DNA of 21,042 bases, from the NCBI GenBank assembly GCA_040752635.1, contig JBFMGS010000040.1, positions 1 through 21,042 of the forward strand, written 5' to 3'. The stretch is from JBFMGS01 sp040752635. Lineage in GTDB: Bacteria; Bacillota; SHA-98; UBA4971. The notes beneath the pieces are model-generated. The model saw nothing but the letters and a program-made list of their open reading frames with translations, was not told the origin of the DNA and made no database searches. Below are positions 15,010 through 21,042 of this stretch, piece after piece (the first letter of the stretch is position 1; every line of letters begins with the position of its first letter). Made by a program: the position numbers and the translations under genes.

Positions 15010-15537
15010 GTGTTTCGAGCCACAACAGTGGTTGCCGTCAGACGGGGGGACCGGGTGGCAGTAGGCGGCGACGGGCAGGTTACATTCGGCAATACCGTCA
15101 TGAAGCACGGTGCGAAGAAGGTCAGGAGGATATACGACGGGAAGGTGCTCGCAGGTTTTGCGGGCGCTGCCGCAGACGCTTTCGCCCTCTTCGAGAAGTT
15201 CGAGACCAAGCTCGAGGAGTTTCATGGCAACCTTCCCAGGGCAGCGGTGGAGCTCGCCAAAGAGTGGAGGCTGGATAGGGCCTTGCGGAGGCTTGAAGCC
15301 CTTCTGGTAGTAGCGGACAAGTCGCATCTCCTCGTGATATCCGGCAGCGGCGATGTCATCGAGCCGGACGACGGAGTGGTGGCCGTGGGTTCCGGGGGCC
15401 CGTATGCGCTCGCTGCTGCAAGGGCTCTCGTGCGGCATACTGACTTCTCATGTCGTGATATCGTCGAGGAGGCGCTGAAGATCGCTGCATCCATCTGCAT
15501 ATATACCAATGAGAAAATCACCTGCGAGGAAATATGA
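15010..15537 (+). CDS. hslV: ATP-dependent protease subunit HslV (ClpQ)
   Basis: HslV is the proteolytic dodecamer that works with HslU. The 175-residue product starts MFRATTVVAVRRGDRVAVGGDGQVTFGNTVMKHGAKKVRR. By alignment with E. coli HslV, Thr5 is the expected N-terminal nucleophile after removal of the first four residues. This differs from B. subtilis ClpQ, which uses an N-terminal serine. GFAGAAADAFALFEKFE, AVELAKEWRLDRALRRLEALL, IEPDDG.VAVGSGGPYALAAARAL and ICIYTNE are family signatures. GTG 15010 follows a GGGGAGGGGAG stretch. The gene is 16 bp after xerC and overlaps an in-frame upstream ATG of hslU. Confidence 0.97.
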   Translation: MFRATTVVAVRRGDRVAVGGDGQVTFGNTVMKHGAKKVRRIYDGKVLAGFAGAAADAFALFEKFETKLEEFHGNLPRAAVELAKEWRLDRALRRLEALLVVADKSHLLVISGSGDVIEPDDGVVAVGSGGPYALAAARALVRHTDFSCRDIVEEALKIAASICIYTNEKITCEEI

Positions 15538-15551
15538 AAGGAGGCGCGAGG

Positions 15552-16943
15552 GTGCAGGAACTGACACCCCGAGCCATCGTTGAAGAACTCGATAAGTATA
15601 TCGTGGGTCAGACCAGGGCGAAGAGGGCTGTCGCGGTCGCTTTGCGGAACAGGTACCGCAGGCTGAAGCTCCCGGGGGCCCTCCGAGACGAGGTGATGCC
15701 GAAGAACATCCTTATGATAGGTCCTACGGGAGTCGGGAAAACCGAGATCGCGCGCAGGCTTGCGAGACTCGTAAACGCACCGTTCATCAAGGTCGAGGCG
15801 ACGAAGTTCACCGAGGTGGGGTACGTCGGCCGCGACGTGGACTCGATCATACGGGATCTTGTCGAAACCTCCATCAGGATGGTGAAGGCAGAGAAGATGG
15901 TCCAGGTGTACCACAGGGCCGAGTCCATGGTGGACGACAGGATTCTTGACATACTTGCTCCTGTTCCATCTCGCGACGCTGACAGAAACCCCTTGAGTGC
16001 GCTCATCGGGGGGCTCGGGTTTACCAGGGATGACGAGTCCTTCCAGAGGAAACAGGCTGAGGCAAAAGCCCAGCGGGAAGTCCTCAGGACGAAGCTCGCC
16101 GCCGGTGAACTCGAGGATACGGTGATCGAGGTCACGGTGGAGGACCAGACCCCGCCTATGCTTGAGGTATTCAGCGGAGCGGGCGTCGAGGAAATGGGCA
16201 TCAACATGCAGGATCTCTTCGGCGGCGTGTTTCCCAGGCGCCAGAGACGGCGAAAAGTCCCAGTCAGGGAGGCCAGGAAGATCATCGCCCAGGAGGAAGC
16301 CCAGAAACTTGTAGATATGGAAGAGGTCGAGCAGGAAGCTATAAGGCGCGCTGAGCAGACCGGGATCGTCTTCATAGACGAGATCGACAAGATCGCAGGT
16401 AGAGAACGGGGAGTAGGCCCCGATGTATCCCGGGAAGGTGTGCAGCGGGATATCCTGCCGATCGTTGAGGGCTCGACTGTCATGACGAAGCACGGCCCGG
16501 TGAAGACCGACCACATACTTTTCATCGCAGCGGGGGCCTTCCACGTGGCGAAGCCGTCTGACTTGATACCTGAACTCCAGGGGCGTTTCCCAATACGGGT
16601 GGAGCTTGACAGCCTTACCAAAGACGACTTCAAACGTATCCTGTCTGAGCCTCAAAACGCCCTTGTGAAGCAGTACACTGCATTGCTGGCCACGGAGGAC
16701 ATCGAGATCGAGTTTCTGCCTGACGCCATCGACGAGATCGCAGCCATTGCAGATCAGGTCAACCAGGAAACCGAGAATATCGGGGCGCGGAGGCTCCACA
16801 CCATCATGGAGCGGCTGCTCGACGATGTATCTTTCGAAGCGCCGGACATGCCGAAAGGGAGGGTAACGATTGACCGGGATTATGTTCGCAAGAGACTGCA
16901 AGACATAGTGGGAGATAGGGATCTCAGCAGGTTCATCCTTTGA
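15552..16943 (+). CDS. hslU: ATP-dependent protease ATPase subunit HslU (ClpY)
   Basis: HslU is the AAA+ unfoldase that feeds substrates into HslV. The 463-residue protein begins MQELTPRAIVEELDKYIVGQ. Walker A is GPTGVGKT (57-64), followed by FIKVEATKFTEVGYVGRDVDSIIRDL. A long intermediate (I) domain precedes Walker B (IVFIDEIDKIAGR) and sensor segments (ELQGRFPIRVEL, NIGARRLHTIMERLL). The C-terminal tail DLSRFIL is the peptide that inserts into HslV. GTG 15552 has a perfect AAAGGAGG (15537-15544) at 7-nt spacing. ATG 15534 overlaps the hslV stop but lies upstream of that site, so it is less likely. Confidence 0.97.
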   Translation: MQELTPRAIVEELDKYIVGQTRAKRAVAVALRNRYRRLKLPGALRDEVMPKNILMIGPTGVGKTEIARRLARLVNAPFIKVEATKFTEVGYVGRDVDSIIRDLVETSIRMVKAEKMVQVYHRAESMVDDRILDILAPVPSRDADRNPLSALIGGLGFTRDDESFQRKQAEAKAQREVLRTKLAAGELEDTVIEVTVEDQTPPMLEVFSGAGVEEMGINMQDLFGGVFPRRQRRRKVPVREARKIIAQEEAQKLVDMEEVEQEAIRRAEQTGIVFIDEIDKIAGRERGVGPDVSREGVQRDILPIVEGSTVMTKHGPVKTDHILFIAAGAFHVAKPSDLIPELQGRFPIRVELDSLTKDDFKRILSEPQNALVKQYTALLATEDIEIEFLPDAIDEIAAIADQVNQETENIGARRLHTIMERLLDDVSFEAPDMPKGRVTIDRDYVRKRLQDIVGDRDLSRFIL

Positions 16944-17136
16944 ACGCCTCTCCAGTCGTTGCAGGTAGAGGTGCTGCGCTGTCAGACGTCGCAGAGATGC
17001 CATGGAATATGCGGGGTGTGCGCCGCTTGCGCGGGGTTTGCTTGCCGGGCAGCCGGACAAGCCCTCAAGGCGGCGAGCGGTAGGACCTGAGAATGCTGGG
17101 GAAGAGCCCCGAGGCACAACTAAGGAGGAAATGTCC

Positions 17137-17922
17137 ATGAGTGAGTTGCTGGAGAAAACACGTAGGATAAGTCGGTTTATACAGGAGTCCACGGGTTACC
17201 CTGTAGACTTCAACGATCTTGCAGGCGTGCTTTCGGACGAGATTGCGGCGAACGTATACGTCGTGGGACGACGCGGAAAGCTGCTCGGTCACGGGTTCAT
17301 GGAAGGCTTCGATTGTGATACAGCGTCAGGCTGCGTAGGCAATGGCGGCACGTTTCCTAAGGAATACACCGATTGGCTTGCCAAGATCATAGAAACGTCC
17401 GAGAATATCCGGCAAGAGCCTGGAAAGTGCTTCCTCGGCACAAACGTTGAGTGTCAGTTCAAGGATAAGCTCATGACCGTTGTCCCCATCTATGCGGGCG
17501 GCGACAGAATGGGGACCCTCGTTCTCGCCAGGTTCGAGCGGGAATTCTCCGACGATGACCTGGTGCTCGCGGAGTACGCCGCCACCGTGATAGGCATGGA
17601 AATCCTCCGCTCGAAGACAGGCAAGGTCGAGGAGGAAGCGAGAAAGAAAGCGTCAGTGCAGATGGCCCTCGACACGCTGTCGTTCTCCGAGCAAGAAGCG
17701 GTGGAGCACATCTTCAAGGAACTCAACGGCGACGAAGGGCTGCTCGTGGCAAGCAAGATAGCCGACAAAGTGGGGATAACCAGATCTGTGATCGTAAACG
17801 CCCTCCGAAAGTTTGAGAGCGCGGGCGTCATTGAGTCGCGGTCCCTCGGGATGAAGGGCACCTACATCAGGGTGCTCAATGATAAGCTGTTTGATGAGCT
17901 TGAGAAGCTGAGGGCAAGATAG
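17137..17922 (+). CDS. codY: GTP-sensing global transcriptional regulator CodY
   Basis: CodY senses branched-chain amino acids and GTP and represses stationary-phase, sporulation and nutrient genes in Bacillota. The 261-residue product has the N-terminal GAF-type ligand domain (SELLEKTRRISRFIQ, NVYVVGRRGKLLGHGF, VVPIYAGGDRMGTLVLARF). Its C-terminal winged helix (202-245) includes ASKIADKVGITRSVIVNALRKFESAGVIESRSLGMKGTYI, the CodY DNA-binding signature. AAGGAGG (17122-17128) is 8 nt before ATG 17137 but only 2 nt before ATG 17131, so the second ATG is preferred. A 193-bp gap after hslU (16944-17136) holds a small GGGG/CCCC hairpin near the ribosome-binding site and no gene or clear promoter. 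Confidence 0.97.
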   Translation: MSELLEKTRRISRFIQESTGYPVDFNDLAGVLSDEIAANVYVVGRRGKLLGHGFMEGFDCDTASGCVGNGGTFPKEYTDWLAKIIETSENIRQEPGKCFLGTNVECQFKDKLMTVVPIYAGGDRMGTLVLARFEREFSDDDLVLAEYAATVIGMEILRSKTGKVEEEARKKASVQMALDTLSFSEQEAVEHIFKELNGDEGLLVASKIADKVGITRSVIVNALRKFESAGVIESRSLGMKGTYIRVLNDKLFDELEKLRAR

Positions 17923-17975
17923 GAGCGGAGCGAACGAACGCGGGGCTTGGCGCCCGAGTCCCTCCTGGTCGAGTT

Positions 17976-18042
17976 GCCAAAGACCCCGGCTTACCCTGCG
18001 CGGCTGGCGGCTTGGGTCCGGGGGACGCAGGCGGTCTTTGGC
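17976..18042. terminator. Large stem-loop between convergent codY and ger operons, possible bidirectional terminator
   Basis: GCCAAAGACC (17976-17985) and GGTCTTTGGC (18033-18042) form a perfect 10-bp stem. Inside, CCTGCG (17995-18000) pairs with CGCAGG (18026-18031) around a GC-rich loop. It lies between the codY stop (17922) and the end of the - strand ger operon (18113). No T tract follows on either strand, so it is not a classic intrinsic terminator. It may instead act as an RNA 3'-end stabiliser. The rest of the 17923-18112 gap shows nothing else. Confidence 0.4.
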
Positions 18043-18112
18043 GTACCGGCTCTGAGGCGATCTCATGATCCCGTGAAGGTCGGAAATCGAATAGAGCAGC
18101 AAGACTGTGGAT

Positions 18113-18289
18113 CTAACCTCGCAGGAGAAGGAGCAGGGCAGGGGCGGCGACAGACGCGGCTGCAATGATGAACACGCCGACAGCCCCGCGGATGTTCTTG
18201 CGCCGCAAGAGCCAGAAGCCGAAACTGGCAGTGTAGATGGCCACGCCGATGGGCAAGGGCATTATGGTCAGGAGCACTCCCAGTCGCAT
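18113..18289 (-). CDS. Small two-helix membrane protein at the end of the ger operon
   Basis: A 58-residue frame runs from ATG (18289-18287) to TAG (18115-18113). It starts 6 nt after the gerAC stop, whose surrounding GAGGGGTGA can serve as ribosome-binding site. The product has two hydrophobic segments, about residues 4-28 (LGVLLTIMPLPIGVAIY then TASFGFWLL) and 36-56 (AVGVFIIAAASVAAPALLLLL), joined by a basic loop RRKNIRG. There are no cysteines and no known motif. The tight coupling and membrane nature suggest a partner of the germinant receptor, like other small membrane proteins encoded in ger operons, but no function can be assigned. Confidence 0.72.
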   Translation of the reverse strand: MRLGVLLTIMPLPIGVAIYTASFGFWLLRRKNIRGAVGVFIIAAASVAAPALLLLLRG

Positions 18290-18295
18290 CACCTG

Positions 18296-19756
18296 TCACC
18301 CCTCGCTTCCGTCCGGCTCACGGCGCGGGGTCGGCGCAGGTGGCTTAAACAACAGGCCCGTCCGGCGGAGCTCTACGCTGACATCTACATCGATCGAAGC
18401 CCGGGGGAACTTCTCGGGCCAGTCGAGGTCCACCCATTGCTGCCATGTCGTTGTCAGATGGCGGGCCTTGTTGCCGAAAGCGAAAATGTCGGCCTGGAAA
18501 TCGGTTTGGGCCTTTTTGATCGTATCCTGGGCGAACTTCTTGATCTCGGCTGCAAGGTGCTTCTCCAGGGTGCGCAGGTTCTTGGGGTTCGAGTAGTCCA
18601 CCCGGGTCTGCGTTCCGATGACCTCGCCTTCCAGCATAATCTTCACCTGCACATGGAAGCTCTGGCCGCTCCTGGTAATCTTGATCTGGGTCGGCCGCGC
18701 AAGCCGGACGTCATATGACACGTACCTTGATTCCACAAACGGGTCTGTCGATGCTGCTATGCCTCTCTTGAAGGTCCCCCTGAGCAGGAGAACAGCCCTT
18801 ACTTCGTCCCCTGAGATTTCCCCCGCCATGCGGTCGCCTCTGAACACCGCTGCGCCGAGGAACTCCACCGGGTTGCCCCCGGCTCGGGGGGAGGTACCTG
18901 CGGTGTAATCCTCATCGGTTCGGGTGGGGCGAGGCGGCGGTTCCGGGAATTTCGACGGCTCTTTAGGTTGTCCATCCTTCACGCCGTCTTGCCCGCCCTC
19001 TCCACCGTCCTGGGATACGCCCGTGCTCTCTTCCTGGCCGCCGCGTCCCTGTTCGGTTCTACCGCCTGGGCGCTCTTCTTTGACCCCGGCGAGGATCACG
19101 AGCGGCTCCTCTCCCAGGGATTGCATCTCCACGAGGAACCTGTGCAACTGTGAGGGGGGCACAAGGCCTGTCTGGCGGTTCGTGAGGGCTAGGAGCTCAA
19201 GGTTTTTTGTGGGGTTCTGTTCGATGACCGGGCGGTTTCTCTCCATGAACTCTTTGGCGGTGCCTTTCGCCACTACGAGGAACATGGTCCGCCTTGTCTC
19301 GCGAAACCTGACAAGCTCTGAGATGTACGGGGCGACCCCGCGCCTTGCAAGGGCTTCCCCAATAACTATCACCTTGCCGTGCACGAAACTGGGGCGCCTG
19401 TCCACATATGCATTCATCAGGTTAACAACGCCCACGACGGACCTGCCCATCAGTGTTGTTATAAGGGTGGTTTGCTGGGTCCCTCCTCCCGACCCGCCTC
19501 CTCCCCCCGGGCCTCCTCCGCCCGCCAGCGCTCGGGGGACTGCGATATGAAAGGTCACGTATACCTGGTTGCCCGGCGCTGCATCGAGTCCAATACCCGT
19601 GACGAAGGCGATATCGTCCACCTCGGTCCTGTCCCAGCATCCCGCGAGACAGAATGCCACTGCCATGCAAGTGGCCGTGACTACCGCGCGCCTCCCGGCG
19701 CCCGAGAGGTAGGCAATAGGCCACAAGTAATGCTCAGAGCTCGGTTGGCGCCTCAT
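18296..19756 (-). CDS. gerAC: Spore germination lipoprotein GerAC family (Ger(x)C) with low-complexity insertions
   Basis: This is the C subunit of a GerA-type germinant receptor, a lipoprotein on the outer face of the spore inner membrane. ATG 19756 gives 486 residues. A signal peptide ends in the lipobox LAGC (C40), followed by the family start WDRTEVDDIAFVTGIGLD. Middle signatures are RPSFVHGKVIVIGEALARRGVAPYI and FRETRRTMFLVVAKG; the C-terminal domain carries FLGAAVFRGDRMAGEISGDEVRAVLLL. Two insertions stand out: a Gly-rich run (79-92) and a Gly/Glu/Pro-rich linker (about 226-292). Together they make the protein roughly 80-100 residues longer than usual. It lies 50 nt after gerAB. Confidence 0.93.
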   Translation of the reverse strand: MRRQPSSEHYLWPIAYLSGAGRRAVVTATCMAVAFCLAGCWDRTEVDDIAFVTGIGLDAAPGNQVYVTFHIAVPRALAGGGGPGGGGGSGGGTQQTTLITTLMGRSVVGVVNLMNAYVDRRPSFVHGKVIVIGEALARRGVAPYISELVRFRETRRTMFLVVAKGTAKEFMERNRPVIEQNPTKNLELLALTNRQTGLVPPSQLHRFLVEMQSLGEEPLVILAGVKEERPGGRTEQGRGGQEESTGVSQDGGEGGQDGVKDGQPKEPSKFPEPPPRPTRTDEDYTAGTSPRAGGNPVEFLGAAVFRGDRMAGEISGDEVRAVLLLRGTFKRGIAASTDPFVESRYVSYDVRLARPTQIKITRSGQSFHVQVKIMLEGEVIGTQTRVDYSNPKNLRTLEKHLAAEIKKFAQDTIKKAQTDFQADIFAFGNKARHLTTTWQQWVDLDWPEKFPRASIDVDVSVELRRTGLLFKPPAPTPRREPDGSEG

Positions 19757-19806
19757 GCAGTCACCTGCAACTCCCTTTAACGGTATAAGTGTCCTGGCAC
19801 GAATAC

Positions 19807-20913
19807 TCACGCGCGCTGCCTCGTCTTCTTCGTGCGGAGGTCCTTGAACTGTGCGATAAGAAGGAGCACGGCGGGCATTGCGAACACTACGAGCGCACCG
19901 TACGTCCTCACCAACTCGAAGTCGAGTCTGGTCGTTGTAGGAAAGTCCGGCGGTACAAACGCGGCAGTATATCCGATGATCGCGATCGCCGGGAGAAGCG
20001 GTCGGTACACTGGCAGTTTGAGCATGCGCGCCAGGACCATAGCCGACGTGTACACACCGAGCCCGAGCTTTATGCACCCGCTGAGGACCCAGACGAAAAC
20101 GAACGCGACTTCAACCCGCTGAAAGAACCTTCCGAGGTATATGAGTGTCGAAGCCTGGTAGCCCGGGTATGGAATGTGCATGCAAAGCGGATAGGGGAAG
20201 ACCGCCACGAAGGTGAGCACGGACACGGCCACGAAGAAACCCGTGATCCCTACGCTGGCAAGCCCCATCGCACGCACCTTCTCTGTTTCTCTGAGCTGGC
20301 CTGCTATGACCCCGAGAAACAGCACTTCCCCTGCTACGGCCGAGTGTGCCACGCCATGATACACGAGCTTATCGGCGCCTGGTCCGAAGAGCGGGAAAAC
20401 GGCATCGAAGTTGGCTTGGGGCAGCAAGAGCAAGTTAAGCAGAATGAGGGTCGCCACGATGACCGGGGAGGCGAGGAAAGCCGCCCGCGCGAGCCCCTCG
20501 ACTCCGAGATACGCGGCAAAGACTGTAACGAGAACGAAGATGGCCATAGTCACTGATAGCGGTGTGCGCGGCAGAAGGGCGGTCCCTACCGTCTCGGAGA
20601 ACTCCCTCGTTACAAGTACGGTTACGGCGAAGAAGAAGACGAAGTAGCCGAGGGAAGCGAGCGAGCCAACAACCGGGCCTGCTACTTCCTCGCTTATCTC
20701 GACGATCCCTATACCTGGGTAGCGCTTGAGGAGCGCGACAACAACGAGGAATCCCAGGGCCCCCGTGGCAAAGCTGATGATGGGCACCACCCATGCGGCG
20801 GTCAGGCCGACTGTGGCCATCTGTTGGGGGAAGGCTATGAAGAGCTTTGCTGAAAGAAAGTACGCCGTGGCGGCGATGGCTTCGGGTGTCCCGACCCGTC
20901 CCTCCTCAAGCAT
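19807..20913 (-). CDS. gerAB: Spore germination protein GerAB family (amino-acid permease-like)
   Basis: The B subunit of GerA-type receptors is an APC-superfamily membrane protein that binds the germinant. The 368-residue product begins EEGRVGTPEAIAATAYFLSAKLFIAFP and has about ten hydrophobic helices, for example FVFFFAVTVLVT, PVIVATLILLNLLLLP and LVVFAMPAVLLLIAQF. The segment NFDAVFPLFGPGADKLVYHGVAHSA is typical of the family. The start is ATG 20913 with GAGGT about 10 nt upstream. It is followed by gerAC and a small membrane protein, and its start overlaps a probable gerAA tail. The germinant cannot be read from sequence. Confidence 0.92.
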   Translation of the reverse strand: MLEEGRVGTPEAIAATAYFLSAKLFIAFPQQMATVGLTAAWVVPIISFATGALGFLVVVALLKRYPGIGIVEISEEVAGPVVGSLASLGYFVFFFAVTVLVTREFSETVGTALLPRTPLSVTMAIFVLVTVFAAYLGVEGLARAAFLASPVIVATLILLNLLLLPQANFDAVFPLFGPGADKLVYHGVAHSAVAGEVLFLGVIAGQLRETEKVRAMGLASVGITGFFVAVSVLTFVAVFPYPLCMHIPYPGYQASTLIYLGRFFQRVEVAFVFVWVLSGCIKLGLGVYTSAMVLARMLKLPVYRPLLPAIAIIGYTAAFVPPDFPTTTRLDFELVRTYGALVVFAMPAVLLLIAQFKDLRTKKTRQRA

Positions 20914-21042
20914 GGTCTTTACCTCTATTGGGGTGGGGTTTTGCCCGTTCCCGGGCGCCCCTTGACTGTCCGGACGCCCTCTCGTCGCGGGCAGCCGAGG
21001 GGGTCCATTTGCGAGAGACCTCCGGCTGGCGCACCCTTTGCT
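20906..21042 (-). CDS. gerAA: Possible C-terminal tail of GerAA (partial, cut by window edge)
   Basis: On the - strand one frame is open from the window edge to TGA 20908-20906, overlapping the gerAB start by 8 nt. It would encode an Arg-rich hydrophilic tail (QRVRQPEVSRKWTPSAARDERASGQ onward). GerAA proteins end in basic, poorly conserved tails and gerAA normally precedes gerAB, so position and composition fit. The other two frames are also nearly open in this short stretch, so the frame choice is weak. The region before gerAB shows no clear promoter. Confidence 0.35.
   Translation of the reverse strand, partial: QRVRQPEVSRKWTPSAARDERASGQSRGARERAKPHPNRGKDHA

Noticed and set aside
17002..17136. 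A 45-residue N-terminal extension of CodY from an upstream ATG at 17002
   Set aside because: CodY homologues start at the ALLEKTR-like segment, and the only strong ribosome-binding site serves ATG 17137.
15222..17192. A 656-codon open frame on the - strand opposite hslV-hslU-codY
   Set aside because: It is a shadow of GC-rich coding DNA: the + strand carries complete, motif-rich hslV, hslU and codY, and the antisense product has no recognisable domain.
19757..20077. A 107-residue N-terminal extension of GerAC
   Set aside because: It would overlap gerAB in another frame and put the lipoprotein signal peptide in the middle of the protein.
1..21042. CRISPR arrays, transposases, phage genes, rRNA or tRNA genes
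   Set aside because: No regularly spaced repeats, no transposase, integrase other than XerC, or phage structural motifs, and no tRNA cloverleaf were seen.

Overview
The window is a 21 kb piece of a GC-rich, spore-forming Bacillota chromosome. Evidence for this is a CodY regulator behind xerC-hslV-hslU, a gerA-type spore germination operon, TrmFO instead of GidA-type chemistry alone, RbgA, and frequent GTG/TTG starts behind strong Shine-Dalgarno sequences. Third codon positions are mostly G/C. I cannot name the genus; a deep-branching clostridial, Moorella-like or Limnochordia-like lineage would fit. A 100-N gap bordered by an exact 127-bp duplication shows that this is a draft, probably metagenomic, assembly.

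Layout, left to right. (1) 1-4449, + strand: the SRP and ribosome cluster, with the ftsY 3' end, a sigma-A promoter, ffh (interrupted by the gap), rpsP, khpA, rimM, trmD, a second promoter and rplS. (2) 4476-8726, + strand: lepB, rbgA, rnhB, yraN and comM, mostly joined by ATGA/TGATG overlaps. (3) 8727-9044: a 318-bp gene-free interval that folds into a compact multi-branched structure in front of dprA. (4) 9045-13996, + strand: dprA, a short Smg/DUF494-like gene, topA and trmFO. (5) 13980-17922, + strand: a promoter lying inside the 3' end of trmFO, then xerC, hslV, hslU and codY, the same order as the codV-clpQ-clpY-codY operon of Bacillus subtilis. (6) 18113-21042, - strand: a germination operon (probable gerAA tail, gerAB, gerAC, and a 58-residue two-helix membrane protein) converging on codY. 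A 10-bp inverted repeat lies between the two transcription units.

Most of the window is conserved housekeeping DNA: protein targeting (FtsY, Ffh, LepB), 30S/50S assembly and tRNA modification (RpsP, KhpA, RimM, TrmD, RplS, RbgA, TrmFO), nucleic-acid upkeep (RnhB, YraN, ComM, DprA, TopA, XerC), proteolysis (HslVU) and nutrient sensing linked to sporulation (CodY, Ger).

The least explained element is the structured 8764-9033 interval between comM and dprA. It has an 18-bp closing helix with one bulged A, internal hairpins, and a pair of mutually exclusive hairpins next to the dprA ribosome-binding site. It is the best candidate here for an undescribed RNA or cis-regulator. Secondary points of interest are a CodY-box-like palindrome over the -10 element of the codY operon promoter, an RbgA with the G4 asparagine replaced by alanine, a half-length Smg homologue, and a GerAC protein with two low-complexity insertions.
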